Assembly (NCBI RefSeq): GCF_014280965.1
Contig: NZ_JACODZ010000003.1
Coordinates: 434,001-498,000, forward strand
Direction: 5' to 3'
From: Echinicola salinicaeni
Lineage (GTDB): Bacteria; Bacteroidota; Bacteroidia; Cytophagales; Cyclobacteriaceae
Length of the DNA stretch: 64,000 bases
A program made the translations under genes and the position numbers. This document shows positions 1 to 7,691 of the stretch, in pieces; the first letter of the stretch is position 1, and every line of letters begins with the position of its first letter. Below the pieces are notes generated by a model. The model saw only the letters and a list, made by a program, of their open reading frames with translations. It was not told the DNA's origin and did not search any database.

Positions 1-2042
1 TTAATCAATCAGGACAAACTTTATTTCTTCTAATTTTTTTAGTATGGTTATGTGTAATAATTGCCTTTAGAAAAATTGAGATTCCAAATGAATTAAGGTT
101 AAGCCTTTTAGATGTTGTTTTATTTTTATTAGGGGTTTACTTTTTGATTAACAGTACTTTAATTCAAGAAACCTATAGCATCACTTTTCAAGGAAGCGAT
201 CTGGTTGGATTAGGGCTGTTTTATCTGTTAGTTAGATGGATTTATTCGAAAAATAAAATAAGCCTTCTAATAGCAGTTGTTTTAAGTGGACTGGCGCAGG
301 TAATTTACGGAGAGCTACAGTTATACGGTGTTTATCACTCTTTACATTCAGGTTTTTCAGTTACGGGAAGTTTTTTTAACCCAGGTCCTTATGCAGGGTA
401 TTTGGCGGTGATATTTCCTGTGGCTTTAGGACTGTATTTCTATACGGATAAGGAAGGGCATGGTGCCGTTGGCTTGAAGAAGGAAGGAATTCCTTTGGAT
501 GACGGGATGGCTTCGCTCTCCTCCGTCGGACTCGCCATGACGTATAATACGAAGGTCAGGTCATGGGTAAAGGGGGTGGTCAAGTATCTTTCCTTGGCCA
601 CTGTTTTGGGCATTTTATTGGTATTGCCTGTTGCAAATTCTAGGGCTGCTTGGTTGGCGGTGATGCTTTCTGGTGGTTTTTTGGCTTACCACAGATATAG
701 TTGGAAAAGAAATTCTAGTACCTTCTTGGGAATTGGAGTCCCGCGTCAGAGACGGCGGGACAACAGTTTATTCCGAATTGTGGACGGCAAAATTAAAAGG
801 GGATTGGCAGCTGTATTACTATTGGTGGTGATGGGGTTGGTCCTTTTTGGAGTTTATTTAGTCAAAAAAGACTCGGCAGATGGTCGCCTATTGATTTGGA
901 AGGCTTCTTGGAAAATGATAATGGAGAACCCTTGGTTGGGGATTGGCTTTGACCGCTTTAAGGCAGGCTATATGGAAGCCCAGGCAGATTATTTTAGAGA
1001 ACATCCTGATGATTTAGCTATTCCCCTGGCAGATGATGTGGTCTATGCTTTTAATGAGGGCGTACAACTTCTAGTAGAGCAGGGATTGGTGGGATTTGTA
1101 TTGGTGGTGGGGTTGTTGGTTGTAGCCTTTCGCTCACCCCCCATCCCCCTTAAGGGGGAGATGCAGCCCTCGGGTTTGATTCGTTGTAAAGCTGAAGAAA
1201 AGGGGAATGGATCTTTTAACCTTTTTACTTCTTTAGAAGCACGAATAGCCCAAGCTGGTCTGGTTTCCTTATTGGTTTTTGGCATGTTTTCTTATCCTTC
1301 TCATATTTTACCGATTAAGATCTGTGGAGTGATTTATCTAGCCATTCTGGCAGGGAATAGTAAAAAAGTATTCAAAATACCTTTTTCGTTGTCCCGGGTC
1401 TCTGCCCCGGGACCTCAGGAAATGCGATCTTCAACTCAAGTAATTGAGGAGTCAGGAGCTTCCTGTTTAAAACGTCCCGCAAGGTGTTCAGCGGGACAAC
1501 GGTTGCGCTGGTGGACAGTTTCTGGAGCGAGTATGATTTTAGCTGTTGCCATTATATGGCATGCAAGCCGTGTATATCAAGCAACACAAAATTGGAAGGA
1601 TGCTTTGAATTTTTATGAGAGAGGGGCTTATAGCATTTCCCTGGAACACTATGAAAAGGCATTCCCCATTTTTGCACGGGAAGGAGAGTTTTTATGTAAT
1701 TATGGCAAAGCCCTTTCGGTGTCTGGAAAGCATGTCAAAGCAGTGGTGATACTAGAGGAAGCCTCGAATTATTTAAGTAATACCATTATCCAAACGGCTT
1801 TGGGCGATAGTTATAAGGCCTTGGAAGACTTTGATAAGGCCGAACAAGCTTATCAATTGGGTGCAGATATGCTGCCCGATCGCTTTTATCCCAAGTACTT
1901 ATTGGCAAACCTTTATCATACCATGGGAGAAGAGAAGAAAATGAAATCCCTGGCGCATTATCTAGTGGAAAAGGATCCTAAGGTGCCATCTCAGGCGGTA
2001 AGGGAAATAAAAGAGGAGATGAGGAGATTATTAGGGGAGTAA
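1..2042 (+). CDS. O-antigen ligase family protein with C-terminal TPRs (5' partial)
   Basis: The frame is open from base 3, so the true start lies outside the window. The protein is a polytopic inner-membrane glycan ligase/polymerase of the Wzy_C type, expected to transfer or polymerise lipid-linked glycans. It shows several hydrophobic helices, then the family region near GRLLIWKASWKMI and ENPWLGIGFDRF, and a loop with ADDVVYAFNEGVQLLVEQGL. A last TM helix (around ILAVAIIWHASRVYQ) is followed by TPR-like repeats (SLEHYEKAFPIF, DFDKAEQAYQLGADML). Odd feature: several loops between helices are encoded by GC-rich palindromes (bases 500-543, 738-761, 1145-1158, 1391-1413, 1474-1497), giving Pro/Arg/Ser-rich peptide unlike the rest; the frame is kept throughout. 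Ligase versus polymerase cannot be decided from sequence. Confidence 0.85.
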   Translation, partial: NQSGQTLFLLIFLVWLCVIIAFRKIEIPNELRLSLLDVVLFLLGVYFLINSTLIQETYSITFQGSDLVGLGLFYLLVRWIYSKNKISLLIAVVLSGLAQVIYGELQLYGVYHSLHSGFSVTGSFFNPGPYAGYLAVIFPVALGLYFYTDKEGHGAVGLKKEGIPLDDGMASLSSVGLAMTYNTKVRSWVKGVVKYLSLATVLGILLVLPVANSRAAWLAVMLSGGFLAYHRYSWKRNSSTFLGIGVPRQRRRDNSLFRIVDGKIKRGLAAVLLLVVMGLVLFGVYLVKKDSADGRLLIWKASWKMIMENPWLGIGFDRFKAGYMEAQADYFREHPDDLAIPLADDVVYAFNEGVQLLVEQGLVGFVLVVGLLVVAFRSPPIPLKGEMQPSGLIRCKAEEKGNGSFNLFTSLEARIAQAGLVSLLVFGMFSYPSHILPIKICGVIYLAILAGNSKKVFKIPFSLSRVSAPGPQEMRSSTQVIEESGASCLKRPARCSAGQRLRWWTVSGASMILAVAIIWHASRVYQATQNWKDALNFYERGAYSISLEHYEKAFPIFAREGEFLCNYGKALSVSGKHVKAVVILEEASNYLSNTIIQTALGDSYKALEDFDKAEQAYQLGADMLPDRFYPKYLLANLYHTMGEEKKMKSLAHYLVEKDPKVPSQAVREIKEEMRRLLGE
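500..543. repeat. Palindrome-ended GC-rich insert inside the ligase gene (element 1)
   Basis: About 44 bp with imperfect terminal inverted repeats (GACGGGATGGC against GCCATGACGT) and an internal TCCGTCGGA. It looks like a dispersed intergenic repeat that sits in frame in coding sequence. Base composition is much richer in GC than the flanks. Confidence 0.6.
738..761. repeat. GTCCCGC/GCGGGAC palindrome inside the ligase gene (element 2)
   Basis: Stem GTCCCGC...GCGGGAC. Read on the minus strand it starts GTTGTCCCGCCGTCTCTG, matching element 4 closely. It lies in frame in a loop between two membrane helices. Confidence 0.7.
1145..1158. repeat. Perfect palindrome CCCCCTTAAGGGGG inside the ligase gene (element 3)
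   Basis: A 14-bp perfect palindrome flanked by further C/G runs. It encodes PPIPLKGEM just after a membrane helix. The sequence resembles a dispersed repeat rather than conserved protein. Confidence 0.65.
1391..1413. repeat. GTCCCGGG/CCCGGGAC palindrome inside the ligase gene (element 4)
   Basis: Stem GTCCCGGG...CCCCGGGAC with loop around TCTCTG, preceded by GTT. It is the same family as elements 2 and 5, here in plus orientation. Confidence 0.7.
1474..1497. repeat. GTCCCGC/GCGGGAC palindrome inside the ligase gene (element 5)
   Basis: Perfect 7-bp arms with a 10-nt loop. On the minus strand it begins GTTGTCCCG like elements 2 and 4. It is in frame just before the last membrane helix of the ligase. 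Confidence 0.7.
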
Positions 2043-2082
2043 TGAATTTAGAATGATGAATATAGAGTGAAAACGTACATAT

Positions 2083-4182
2083 ATGAAAAGACGCGAAACC
2101 ACGGTCTGGTCTGTATTTGCAGGTAAAGGGATTTTTCTTTTCTGTATGCTGACATTGGCATTTTCCTGTAGCCATCAGGACAAGCCAGAATTGGAATGGG
2201 CCTTGAATGTCGCTGGGGAAAATAGAGCTGAATTAGAAAAAGTGCTAAACCACTATTCTGAAAATGAAAAAGATAGCTTGAAGTATAAAGCGGCGGAATT
2301 TATGATATCCAGTGTGCTGCCTTTCCAGTTTATATATGAGGTTCCTCATACTACCGAGTTAAAAGAGCTAGAAAATGAAATAGAGGTGATGCTGAGTAAC
2401 TACCGAGGAAAGGAATCGGATGGGAACAAGGAAGAGAGGAAGCAGCTCCTTGATAGTGCCATGGAAGGGCTCCAGAGGAAGTATGGGGTGTTGTCATCTT
2501 TTCGATCCATTCCAAAACGGGAACTTGAATCTGTGAATTCATCCATTATTATAGAAAATATTGATTATGCTTTTAAGGCTTGGGAATTTCCATGGGCCAG
2601 AAAATATAGCTTTGAGGATTTTTGTCATTATATTTTACCTAACATTGCCGGTAGATTTGAGTCAAAAGGTTCCCGTAAATTTTTTTACGATAAGTTTAAG
2701 CATTTTGCAGATACCCTAAGTAATAATGAAGATCCTGTTGAAGTTTGCAGGTCTCTTAATCTTTATCTGCGAAAACAAGGTTTTATAGGGAACAAGGCAT
2801 TCTATTATTACCCTCATTTCTTGACGGGAAAATTTATGTATGAATGTAAGATTACCAGTAATTGTGTCAGTGTTTCTAATTTGGTCTTGGATGCCATGCG
2901 GTCCATAGGGCTTCCTGTTGCGGAAGTGTATTGGAATAAATATGGAAATACGGGACTTGATCATATAAGTAATACGATCCTTTGTCCAGATGGGACATGG
3001 AAATACTTCAATGGGGTGTCTGAGTATGCTCCCAAAAAAGAAATTGATATTGGGGACAAAGTCACGAAACTTTATCGGACAAGCCATGTAAAGCCCGAAG
3101 ATTTAAACGAAAAGGTTTTCATAGCAAAAAGCCAAATGAATGTATTGGGCTGGCAGGATATTACTGAAGAAGTAACCAAATCAACTTTTGATATTTCCTT
3201 GGATATCAAAGATGAAATGGATAATGCGGATAATATCGTATTTCTATGCGTTTTTCGTGCCACCGGCAGGAATAATTGGTTGCCGGTGGACTGGAGTAGG
3301 ATTAAAGACGGTAAGGTAGTTTTTGAAAATATCAATGGTAAAGAGGTCGTTTACTTGGCAATGGAAGATAAAGGAAATGGCATTATGACAGCTGTTTCAC
3401 AGCCTTTTGTATTGGAAAAAGACGGAAGCCTTCAGTTTATAAAAGCCAAGGATAAACGGGTGTCGGTATCCCTGAAAAGGAAATTCCCACCTAAGCAACA
3501 TTTAATAGAAGCTGCAGAATTTTTAAAAGGAAGCCAGTTTCAAGCATCAAATACCCCTGATTTTAGAAATCCACAGACTTTATACACCATTTCAAATCTA
3601 GAGAATTTGGACGGGGAAGTAATTGAACTAGATAAGGACCAATATAGATATTACCGTTTGAAGTATCCTAAGCTTCAGGAAGACATTAAATATGATTTGG
3701 CTGAACTGGCATTTTATGAAAGTACAGGTGAGGGGGAAAAGAAGGTGAAGGGTGAATATATTTATTCAGCAGGAGTCAATGATGAGTTTATGGATGCCCT
3801 TTTTGATGAGGATTTTTTGAGCTTTACATTGGTGAGAAGGAAAAGCGATACGACAAAATATTATACCTACTATTCGGATTATAAAAAATTCATTAGTGAT
3901 GAGGATCAAGTATGGTATGGTTTGGATTTTAGAAAACCTAAGGCAATTTCAAAAATTCATTATGTGCCAAGAACTGATATGAATGGAGTATATCCAAATA
4001 TGGATTATGAATTATTATTCTGGAATGATAGATGGGAATCCTTGGGTATGAAACAGGTAGAAGATGGAAAGTTGATATACGATAATATACCTGAAGGAGC
4101 ATTGCTCTGGTTGAGAAACCATACAGAAGGAAAGGAAGAAAGGATATTTACCATTGAGGATGGGGAGCAGATTTGGTGGTAA
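2083..4182 (+). CDS. Transglutaminase-like lipoprotein
   Basis: A 699-residue exported lipoprotein. The signal segment ends in LAFSC, with Cys29 as the likely lipidated residue. A Cys-His-Asp arrangement typical of the transglutaminase-like (papain-fold) superfamily is visible: SNCVSVSNLVLDAMR (Cys near 260), GLDHIS (His near 293) and PDGTW (Asp near 302). The C-terminal half looks beta-rich and carries no motif I recognise. It lies 40 bp after the ligase gene on the same strand, so co-transcription is possible. In this superfamily the fold may be a protease, an amidase or inactive, so the catalytic role is unproven. Confidence 0.7.
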   Translation: MKRRETTVWSVFAGKGIFLFCMLTLAFSCSHQDKPELEWALNVAGENRAELEKVLNHYSENEKDSLKYKAAEFMISSVLPFQFIYEVPHTTELKELENEIEVMLSNYRGKESDGNKEERKQLLDSAMEGLQRKYGVLSSFRSIPKRELESVNSSIIIENIDYAFKAWEFPWARKYSFEDFCHYILPNIAGRFESKGSRKFFYDKFKHFADTLSNNEDPVEVCRSLNLYLRKQGFIGNKAFYYYPHFLTGKFMYECKITSNCVSVSNLVLDAMRSIGLPVAEVYWNKYGNTGLDHISNTILCPDGTWKYFNGVSEYAPKKEIDIGDKVTKLYRTSHVKPEDLNEKVFIAKSQMNVLGWQDITEEVTKSTFDISLDIKDEMDNADNIVFLCVFRATGRNNWLPVDWSRIKDGKVVFENINGKEVVYLAMEDKGNGIMTAVSQPFVLEKDGSLQFIKAKDKRVSVSLKRKFPPKQHLIEAAEFLKGSQFQASNTPDFRNPQTLYTISNLENLDGEVIELDKDQYRYYRLKYPKLQEDIKYDLAELAFYESTGEGEKKVKGEYIYSAGVNDEFMDALFDEDFLSFTLVRRKSDTTKYYTYYSDYKKFISDEDQVWYGLDFRKPKAISKIHYVPRTDMNGVYPNMDYELLFWNDRWESLGMKQVEDGKLIYDNIPEGALLWLRNHTEGKEERIFTIEDGEQIWW

Positions 4183-4259
4183 GTTATACTCTTTTCTCCA
4201 CTTAATAGGAAAGAGCAAAACAAACAAAGACAATTTTAAGGGGGTAAAGATAATTATAA

Positions 4260-4400
4260 AAAACCAGAGAATCTCTGCCTCACCTCAGTGCCCTCTGTGG
4301 TTAAGTTTTTGTCTATAGTCTTCAGTCTGAAATCTAACGTCTCAAATCTAATATCTCCCCAATATTCCTCAAAGTTCCCCAAGATTCCCCGAAAACAGAC
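4260..4400. repeat. Degenerate intergenic repeats
   Basis: The segment contains CCCTCTGTGGTTAAGTTTTT, which resembles TACTCTGTGGTTTTTTAT near 15590, and a run of TCTAANxTCT-like words (GTCTATAGTCTTCAGTCTGA, CAAATCTAATATCT) like the run at 12215-12270. No coding potential is evident. Confidence 0.5.
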
Positions 4401-4459
4401 TGGAATAGGTCTTAGGTTTATAGTAGTTAATTTATTGTTTCATTTATAAAACAATTATC

Positions 4460-4786
4460 ATGAAAAAATCTTTTAAAAGAAGCAATTGGCTAAAATGGAC
4501 AGTTGCTGGAGTTTTTGGTCTAATGTTGGCCTTTAATGTAATGGTCAGTTTGGATTTCGACAAGGATGAGTTATTGCCTTCACTGACTTTGGTGGAATTG
4601 GGGAACCAAGCCTATGCGCAAAGCGAAGGGGGTGGGGGAGAATTATTCCTGGAATGGGATGATTGTGACCAATATTATGTGCTTTGTTTTGAAACTGTTA
4701 AAAAGTGTAGATATACAGGGAGTTTTCCATGCTATGTTTGGCAACAAGTCCCTTGTGAGGAATTGTGTGATGTTCCACGTCCATAA
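4460..4786 (+). CDS. Small Cys-rich exported protein, NVEALA-like
   Basis: A 108-residue protein. A basic N-terminus and a hydrophobic segment (residues 13-30) precede LTLVELGNQAYAQSE (residues 43-56), which resembles the NVEALA signature of small Bacteroidota peptides by position and by the pattern of hydrophobic residue, E, L, then Ala. After a glycine run the C-terminal part has six cysteines (69, 76, 83, 91, 99, 103) and no other motif, so disulfides or metal binding are likely in the periplasm or outside the cell. It is followed by a strong hairpin and a beta-propeller lipoprotein gene. As I recall, NVEALA genes are often next to such propellers. Family membership is tentative and the function is unknown. 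Confidence 0.6.
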   Translation: MKKSFKRSNWLKWTVAGVFGLMLAFNVMVSLDFDKDELLPSLTLVELGNQAYAQSEGGGGELFLEWDDCDQYYVLCFETVKKCRYTGSFPCYVWQQVPCEELCDVPRP

Positions 4787-4863
4787 AATTCTTTTACCAT
4801 ATTTGATTAATGAAGTTTATTTTTTTGTTTCATTGAAATGATATGTGTAGGGCTTTTCCTTAA

Positions 4864-4910
4864 TCAATTGGACTAAAATCAAAGAATTTTATTGATTTTA
4901 GTCCAATTGA
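4864..4910. repeat. Perfect 19-bp inverted repeat after the NVEALA-like gene
   Basis: Arms 4864-4882 and 4892-4910 (TCAATTGGACTAAAATCAA and its exact complement) with a 9-nt spacer. It could be a terminator or an mRNA 3'-end stabiliser, but no T-run follows on the plus strand. Confidence 0.7.
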
Positions 4911-5083
4911 ATTAACTCATGAGTTGTACATATCCGATAGTTTTCTCATGGGATAGCATCCTTATCTAGTATTTACGATTAAAGTAAAGAAAGATAAATA
5001 AAGAATATTGTAAACAAATTATTTCTGCATCTGCAAAATTAAGCACCTACAGAAAAAGCATAAAACCACTTTAATATCTAATA

Positions 5084-6247
5084 ATGCGACCGATTTATTT
5101 TTGTCTTATTGCAATATGTTTGTTTGGCTGTTCTAAGTCGCCTTCAAGTTTTTCAGAACAAGAAATAGAAATGAAGGTTCTTAAGCCCGAAGAAAACCCA
5201 AGAGCTAAACTCAGTGAGATGTTTGAAGGAATCCAATATAAATTAATTGATCTCCCTGATTCGGTCTATATTGGAAAAGTTGATAAGTTTTTGGTAAATG
5301 ACCAGAATATGATTTTAGGAGATTTCTATCAAAGTGCTCAAGTTATGGTGCTTGATGCTGAGGGAAATTATAAGGTATCTATTAAACATTTGGGGGGAGG
5401 GCCAGGTGAGTATATTGAGATTAACGATGTCTCACTTAATCCTGAAAACAATACCATTGATATTCTATCTCCTAACAAGATTATACGATTTGATATGGAA
5501 GGAAGATTTATAGAAGAATTTTTCCTTCCTTTAAGAGTTTATAAATTTCTGTCTTTGGGGGAAAATGAGTTTCTTTTTTACGTGCCAAGTAATATGGCTA
5601 AGGAATTGGTAGATGATCAGTTTTCTGACTATTCTCTTTTGAAATGGAATTTGGAGGAAATCACCCCTATTTTTGAAGATAGGGTCAATAATGATAATAT
5701 TCCTTTTTTTGCGGAAAGAGATGTTCTTAAGGTAGTGGATGGGGAAATATTGTTTTCAATGACGTTCTGCGATACCATTTATTCGCTGAAGGATTTGGAA
5801 TATAAAAAGGCTTTTGCACTCGATTTTGGTAATAAAAAGTATCCTTTGGAAGATTTTGAAAAATACGGCGTAGATAATATTTTGAATGATCCCGCCTATC
5901 GCGAGAATTATGCTTATCATCGTCCGAATATCCATTATGATGGAAGACGATTGGTTACAAGTTATAGGTATGAAGGAGTAAAAAAAACAATGATTTATGA
6001 TCAATTAAAAGATACTATTTATGCTGGTGTGTTTTTTGAAAATGATATTGACCTTGGCTTGCCTTATTTGGCCATAAAAGGCTTGTATAATAATAAAATT
6101 TTTACTCTTCATCAACCTGAGGAATTCTTAAATCATTTTAATGGGTTGTCAGACAGGAATCAAAAAGTAGATGATAATTTTTTAAGGATAGTTGATGATA
6201 TCAGCGAGCAAACAGCTATAGTGATGGGAGTCTATAATTTGAAATAG
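5084..6247 (+). CDS. 6-bladed beta-propeller lipoprotein
   Basis: A 387-residue exported protein. The lipobox CLFGC places the lipidated Cys at 16. It has the family hallmark GGGPGEY at about residues 104-110, followed by blade-like repeats (IDILSPNKIIRFDMEG) and a C-terminal GLPYL segment. It is a close paralog of the gene at 17267-18418: the same blocks VDK.L, GGGPGEY, I(I/R)(R/Y)(F/Y)D.EG.FIEEF and GLPYL occur in the same order. These Bacteroidota propellers (DUF4934/DUF5128-like) are surface or periplasmic proteins of unknown function. The preceding gene is the NVEALA-like peptide. Confidence 0.8.
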   Translation: MRPIYFCLIAICLFGCSKSPSSFSEQEIEMKVLKPEENPRAKLSEMFEGIQYKLIDLPDSVYIGKVDKFLVNDQNMILGDFYQSAQVMVLDAEGNYKVSIKHLGGGPGEYIEINDVSLNPENNTIDILSPNKIIRFDMEGRFIEEFFLPLRVYKFLSLGENEFLFYVPSNMAKELVDDQFSDYSLLKWNLEEITPIFEDRVNNDNIPFFAERDVLKVVDGEILFSMTFCDTIYSLKDLEYKKAFALDFGNKKYPLEDFEKYGVDNILNDPAYRENYAYHRPNIHYDGRRLVTSYRYEGVKKTMIYDQLKDTIYAGVFFENDIDLGLPYLAIKGLYNNKIFTLHQPEEFLNHFNGLSDRNQKVDDNFLRIVDDISEQTAIVMGVYNLK

Positions 6248-6599
6248 AATCAGGGAAAGGGTGATTTCTTAAGTTTAAGGTTGAATCCATAACTTTCTGT
6301 TTATTAAAACCAAATCTGATTATTTGAAATTGAAAATGTATAAAATAATTGAGGCAACTATTACTATGAGCATGTTCCACGGATTTTGCCCTGTCATAAA
6401 CTGAAATCTATCGATGGGGGCTGCTTTCATGAAAAAGTGCGTCGCATATCCCAGCTTTTTAGGTGTTTTGAAATTCCAGTTGTCATGAGATTAGCATTGT
6501 ATATTTGGACTAGAGATGTTGACTTATAAGGTTATATCTCCCCCAAATTTCTTTTCTTTTACTTAATGATTTAGTTAATTAAGGTTTCGAAAGTTTTAT
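6248..6599. other. Intergenic region, nothing recognised
   Basis: 352 bp between a propeller gene and the RND adaptor. I see no convincing reading frame, terminator or promoter; only an 18-codon frame starting near 6429 that I do not believe. Confidence 0.5.
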
Positions 6600-7688
6600 A
6601 TGAAATCTATGAAGTTAAAACCATATTTTTTACTGCCATTTTTAGCCCTTCCGCTCTGCTTTTCCTGTGACAGCAAGGGTGAAAAACAGGAAGAGATTCC
6701 CCTGGAATCCATGAGGAATGAAGTGACTGCCACCAAGGTCACCGTGGCCAAGGCAGAAAAGCGTTCCTTTGATTACCTGATCAATGCCTCGGGCAAGGTG
6801 GAGGCCGCCCAGCAGGTCAAAGTCTTTATCGAAAGGAGAGGCTATCTCAAAGCACTTGATCTCAAAGAAGGACAGACGATAAAAGCAGGGACCCTGATGG
6901 CCCAATTGGATAATGCGGATAACCTCTTCCGCAAGGAAAAAGCCTTGGTGCAACTGAAAAATGCCCAGGCCAACTATAATAGTGAAATGCTGGGTTTTTC
7001 CACCATCATGCAAGGAGATGACCAAGAAAAGATTGCGGAACTGCAAGAGCAGCTAAAGGCCAGCAGTGGCTTGCTATCGGCTGAAATCGAACTGAAGGAA
7101 GCAGAACTGGAATTGGAAAAGTCCACCATCAAAGCACCCATATCGGGTAAGGTGGCTGACCTGAAGCTTAAGCCCGGTAGCTTGGTCAATGCGGGAGATG
7201 AGCTTTGTGAGATCCTTAGTACAGAGGAACTGAACCTGAGGGTCAAGGTGCTGGAATCGGACATCCCCTTTATTTCCCTAGACCAAGAGGCCGAGGTATA
7301 TCCTGTTGCTGCAGGAACGGGCAGCCTATCAGGCAGGGTGAGCAGCATCAATCCAAAGGTGGATGAAAATGGCCTGGTGGAAGTCAATATCAAACTTAAA
7401 AAAGGAGAAAAATTACTTCCCGGGATGAATGCCCGGGCAGTGATCCGTGCCCCGCAAAATGATAATGTGGTCGTACCCAAGCAGGCCCTGGTCTACCGCT
7501 CAGGTCGTCCGGTGGTCTTTACCCTCAATGGCGAGGAATCCAAGTGGAACTATGTGGAGGTGGGCAAGGACAATGGCCGGGAGATAGAGGTCCTCGATGG
7601 GATTAAGGATGGGGAAACGGTCATCACCAGCAATAACCTGCAGTTGGCTCACCAAGCACCAGTACAGATCGTCAAAGAAAAAGAATAG
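6600..7688 (+). CDS. RND efflux periplasmic adaptor (membrane fusion protein)
   Basis: A 362-residue lipoprotein (FSC lipobox, Cys23). It follows the HlyD/AcrA order: a beta-barrel start (VTVAKAEKRSFDY), a lipoyl half (VEAAQQVKVFIERRGYLKAL, then LKEGQTIKAG.LMAQLD), a helical hairpin at about residues 100-165, the second lipoyl half (STIKAPISGKVADLKLKPGS) and the barrel/proximal domains. It links an inner-membrane RND pump to an outer-membrane channel. The permease gene starts 3 nt after the stop, so the two are translated together. No TolC-type channel gene lies nearby, so the pump must borrow one encoded elsewhere. Confidence 0.92.
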   Translation: MKSMKLKPYFLLPFLALPLCFSCDSKGEKQEEIPLESMRNEVTATKVTVAKAEKRSFDYLINASGKVEAAQQVKVFIERRGYLKALDLKEGQTIKAGTLMAQLDNADNLFRKEKALVQLKNAQANYNSEMLGFSTIMQGDDQEKIAELQEQLKASSGLLSAEIELKEAELELEKSTIKAPISGKVADLKLKPGSLVNAGDELCEILSTEELNLRVKVLESDIPFISLDQEAEVYPVAAGTGSLSGRVSSINPKVDENGLVEVNIKLKKGEKLLPGMNARAVIRAPQNDNVVVPKQALVYRSGRPVVFTLNGEESKWNYVEVGKDNGREIEVLDGIKDGETVITSNNLQLAHQAPVQIVKEKE

Positions 7689-7691
7689 CCC

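Noticed and set aside
1043-1285. Minus-strand open frame inside the O-antigen ligase gene
   Set aside because: It is a shadow of the real gene, created by the GC-rich insert; there is no start signal and no domain.
500-1497. Frameshift or assembly error in the ligase gene
   Set aside because: The frame stays open through every insert and domain motifs occur on both sides in the same frame.
6429-6485. Short peptide frame in the gap before the RND adaptor
   Set aside because: Only 18 codons, with no leader, hairpin or conserved feature.
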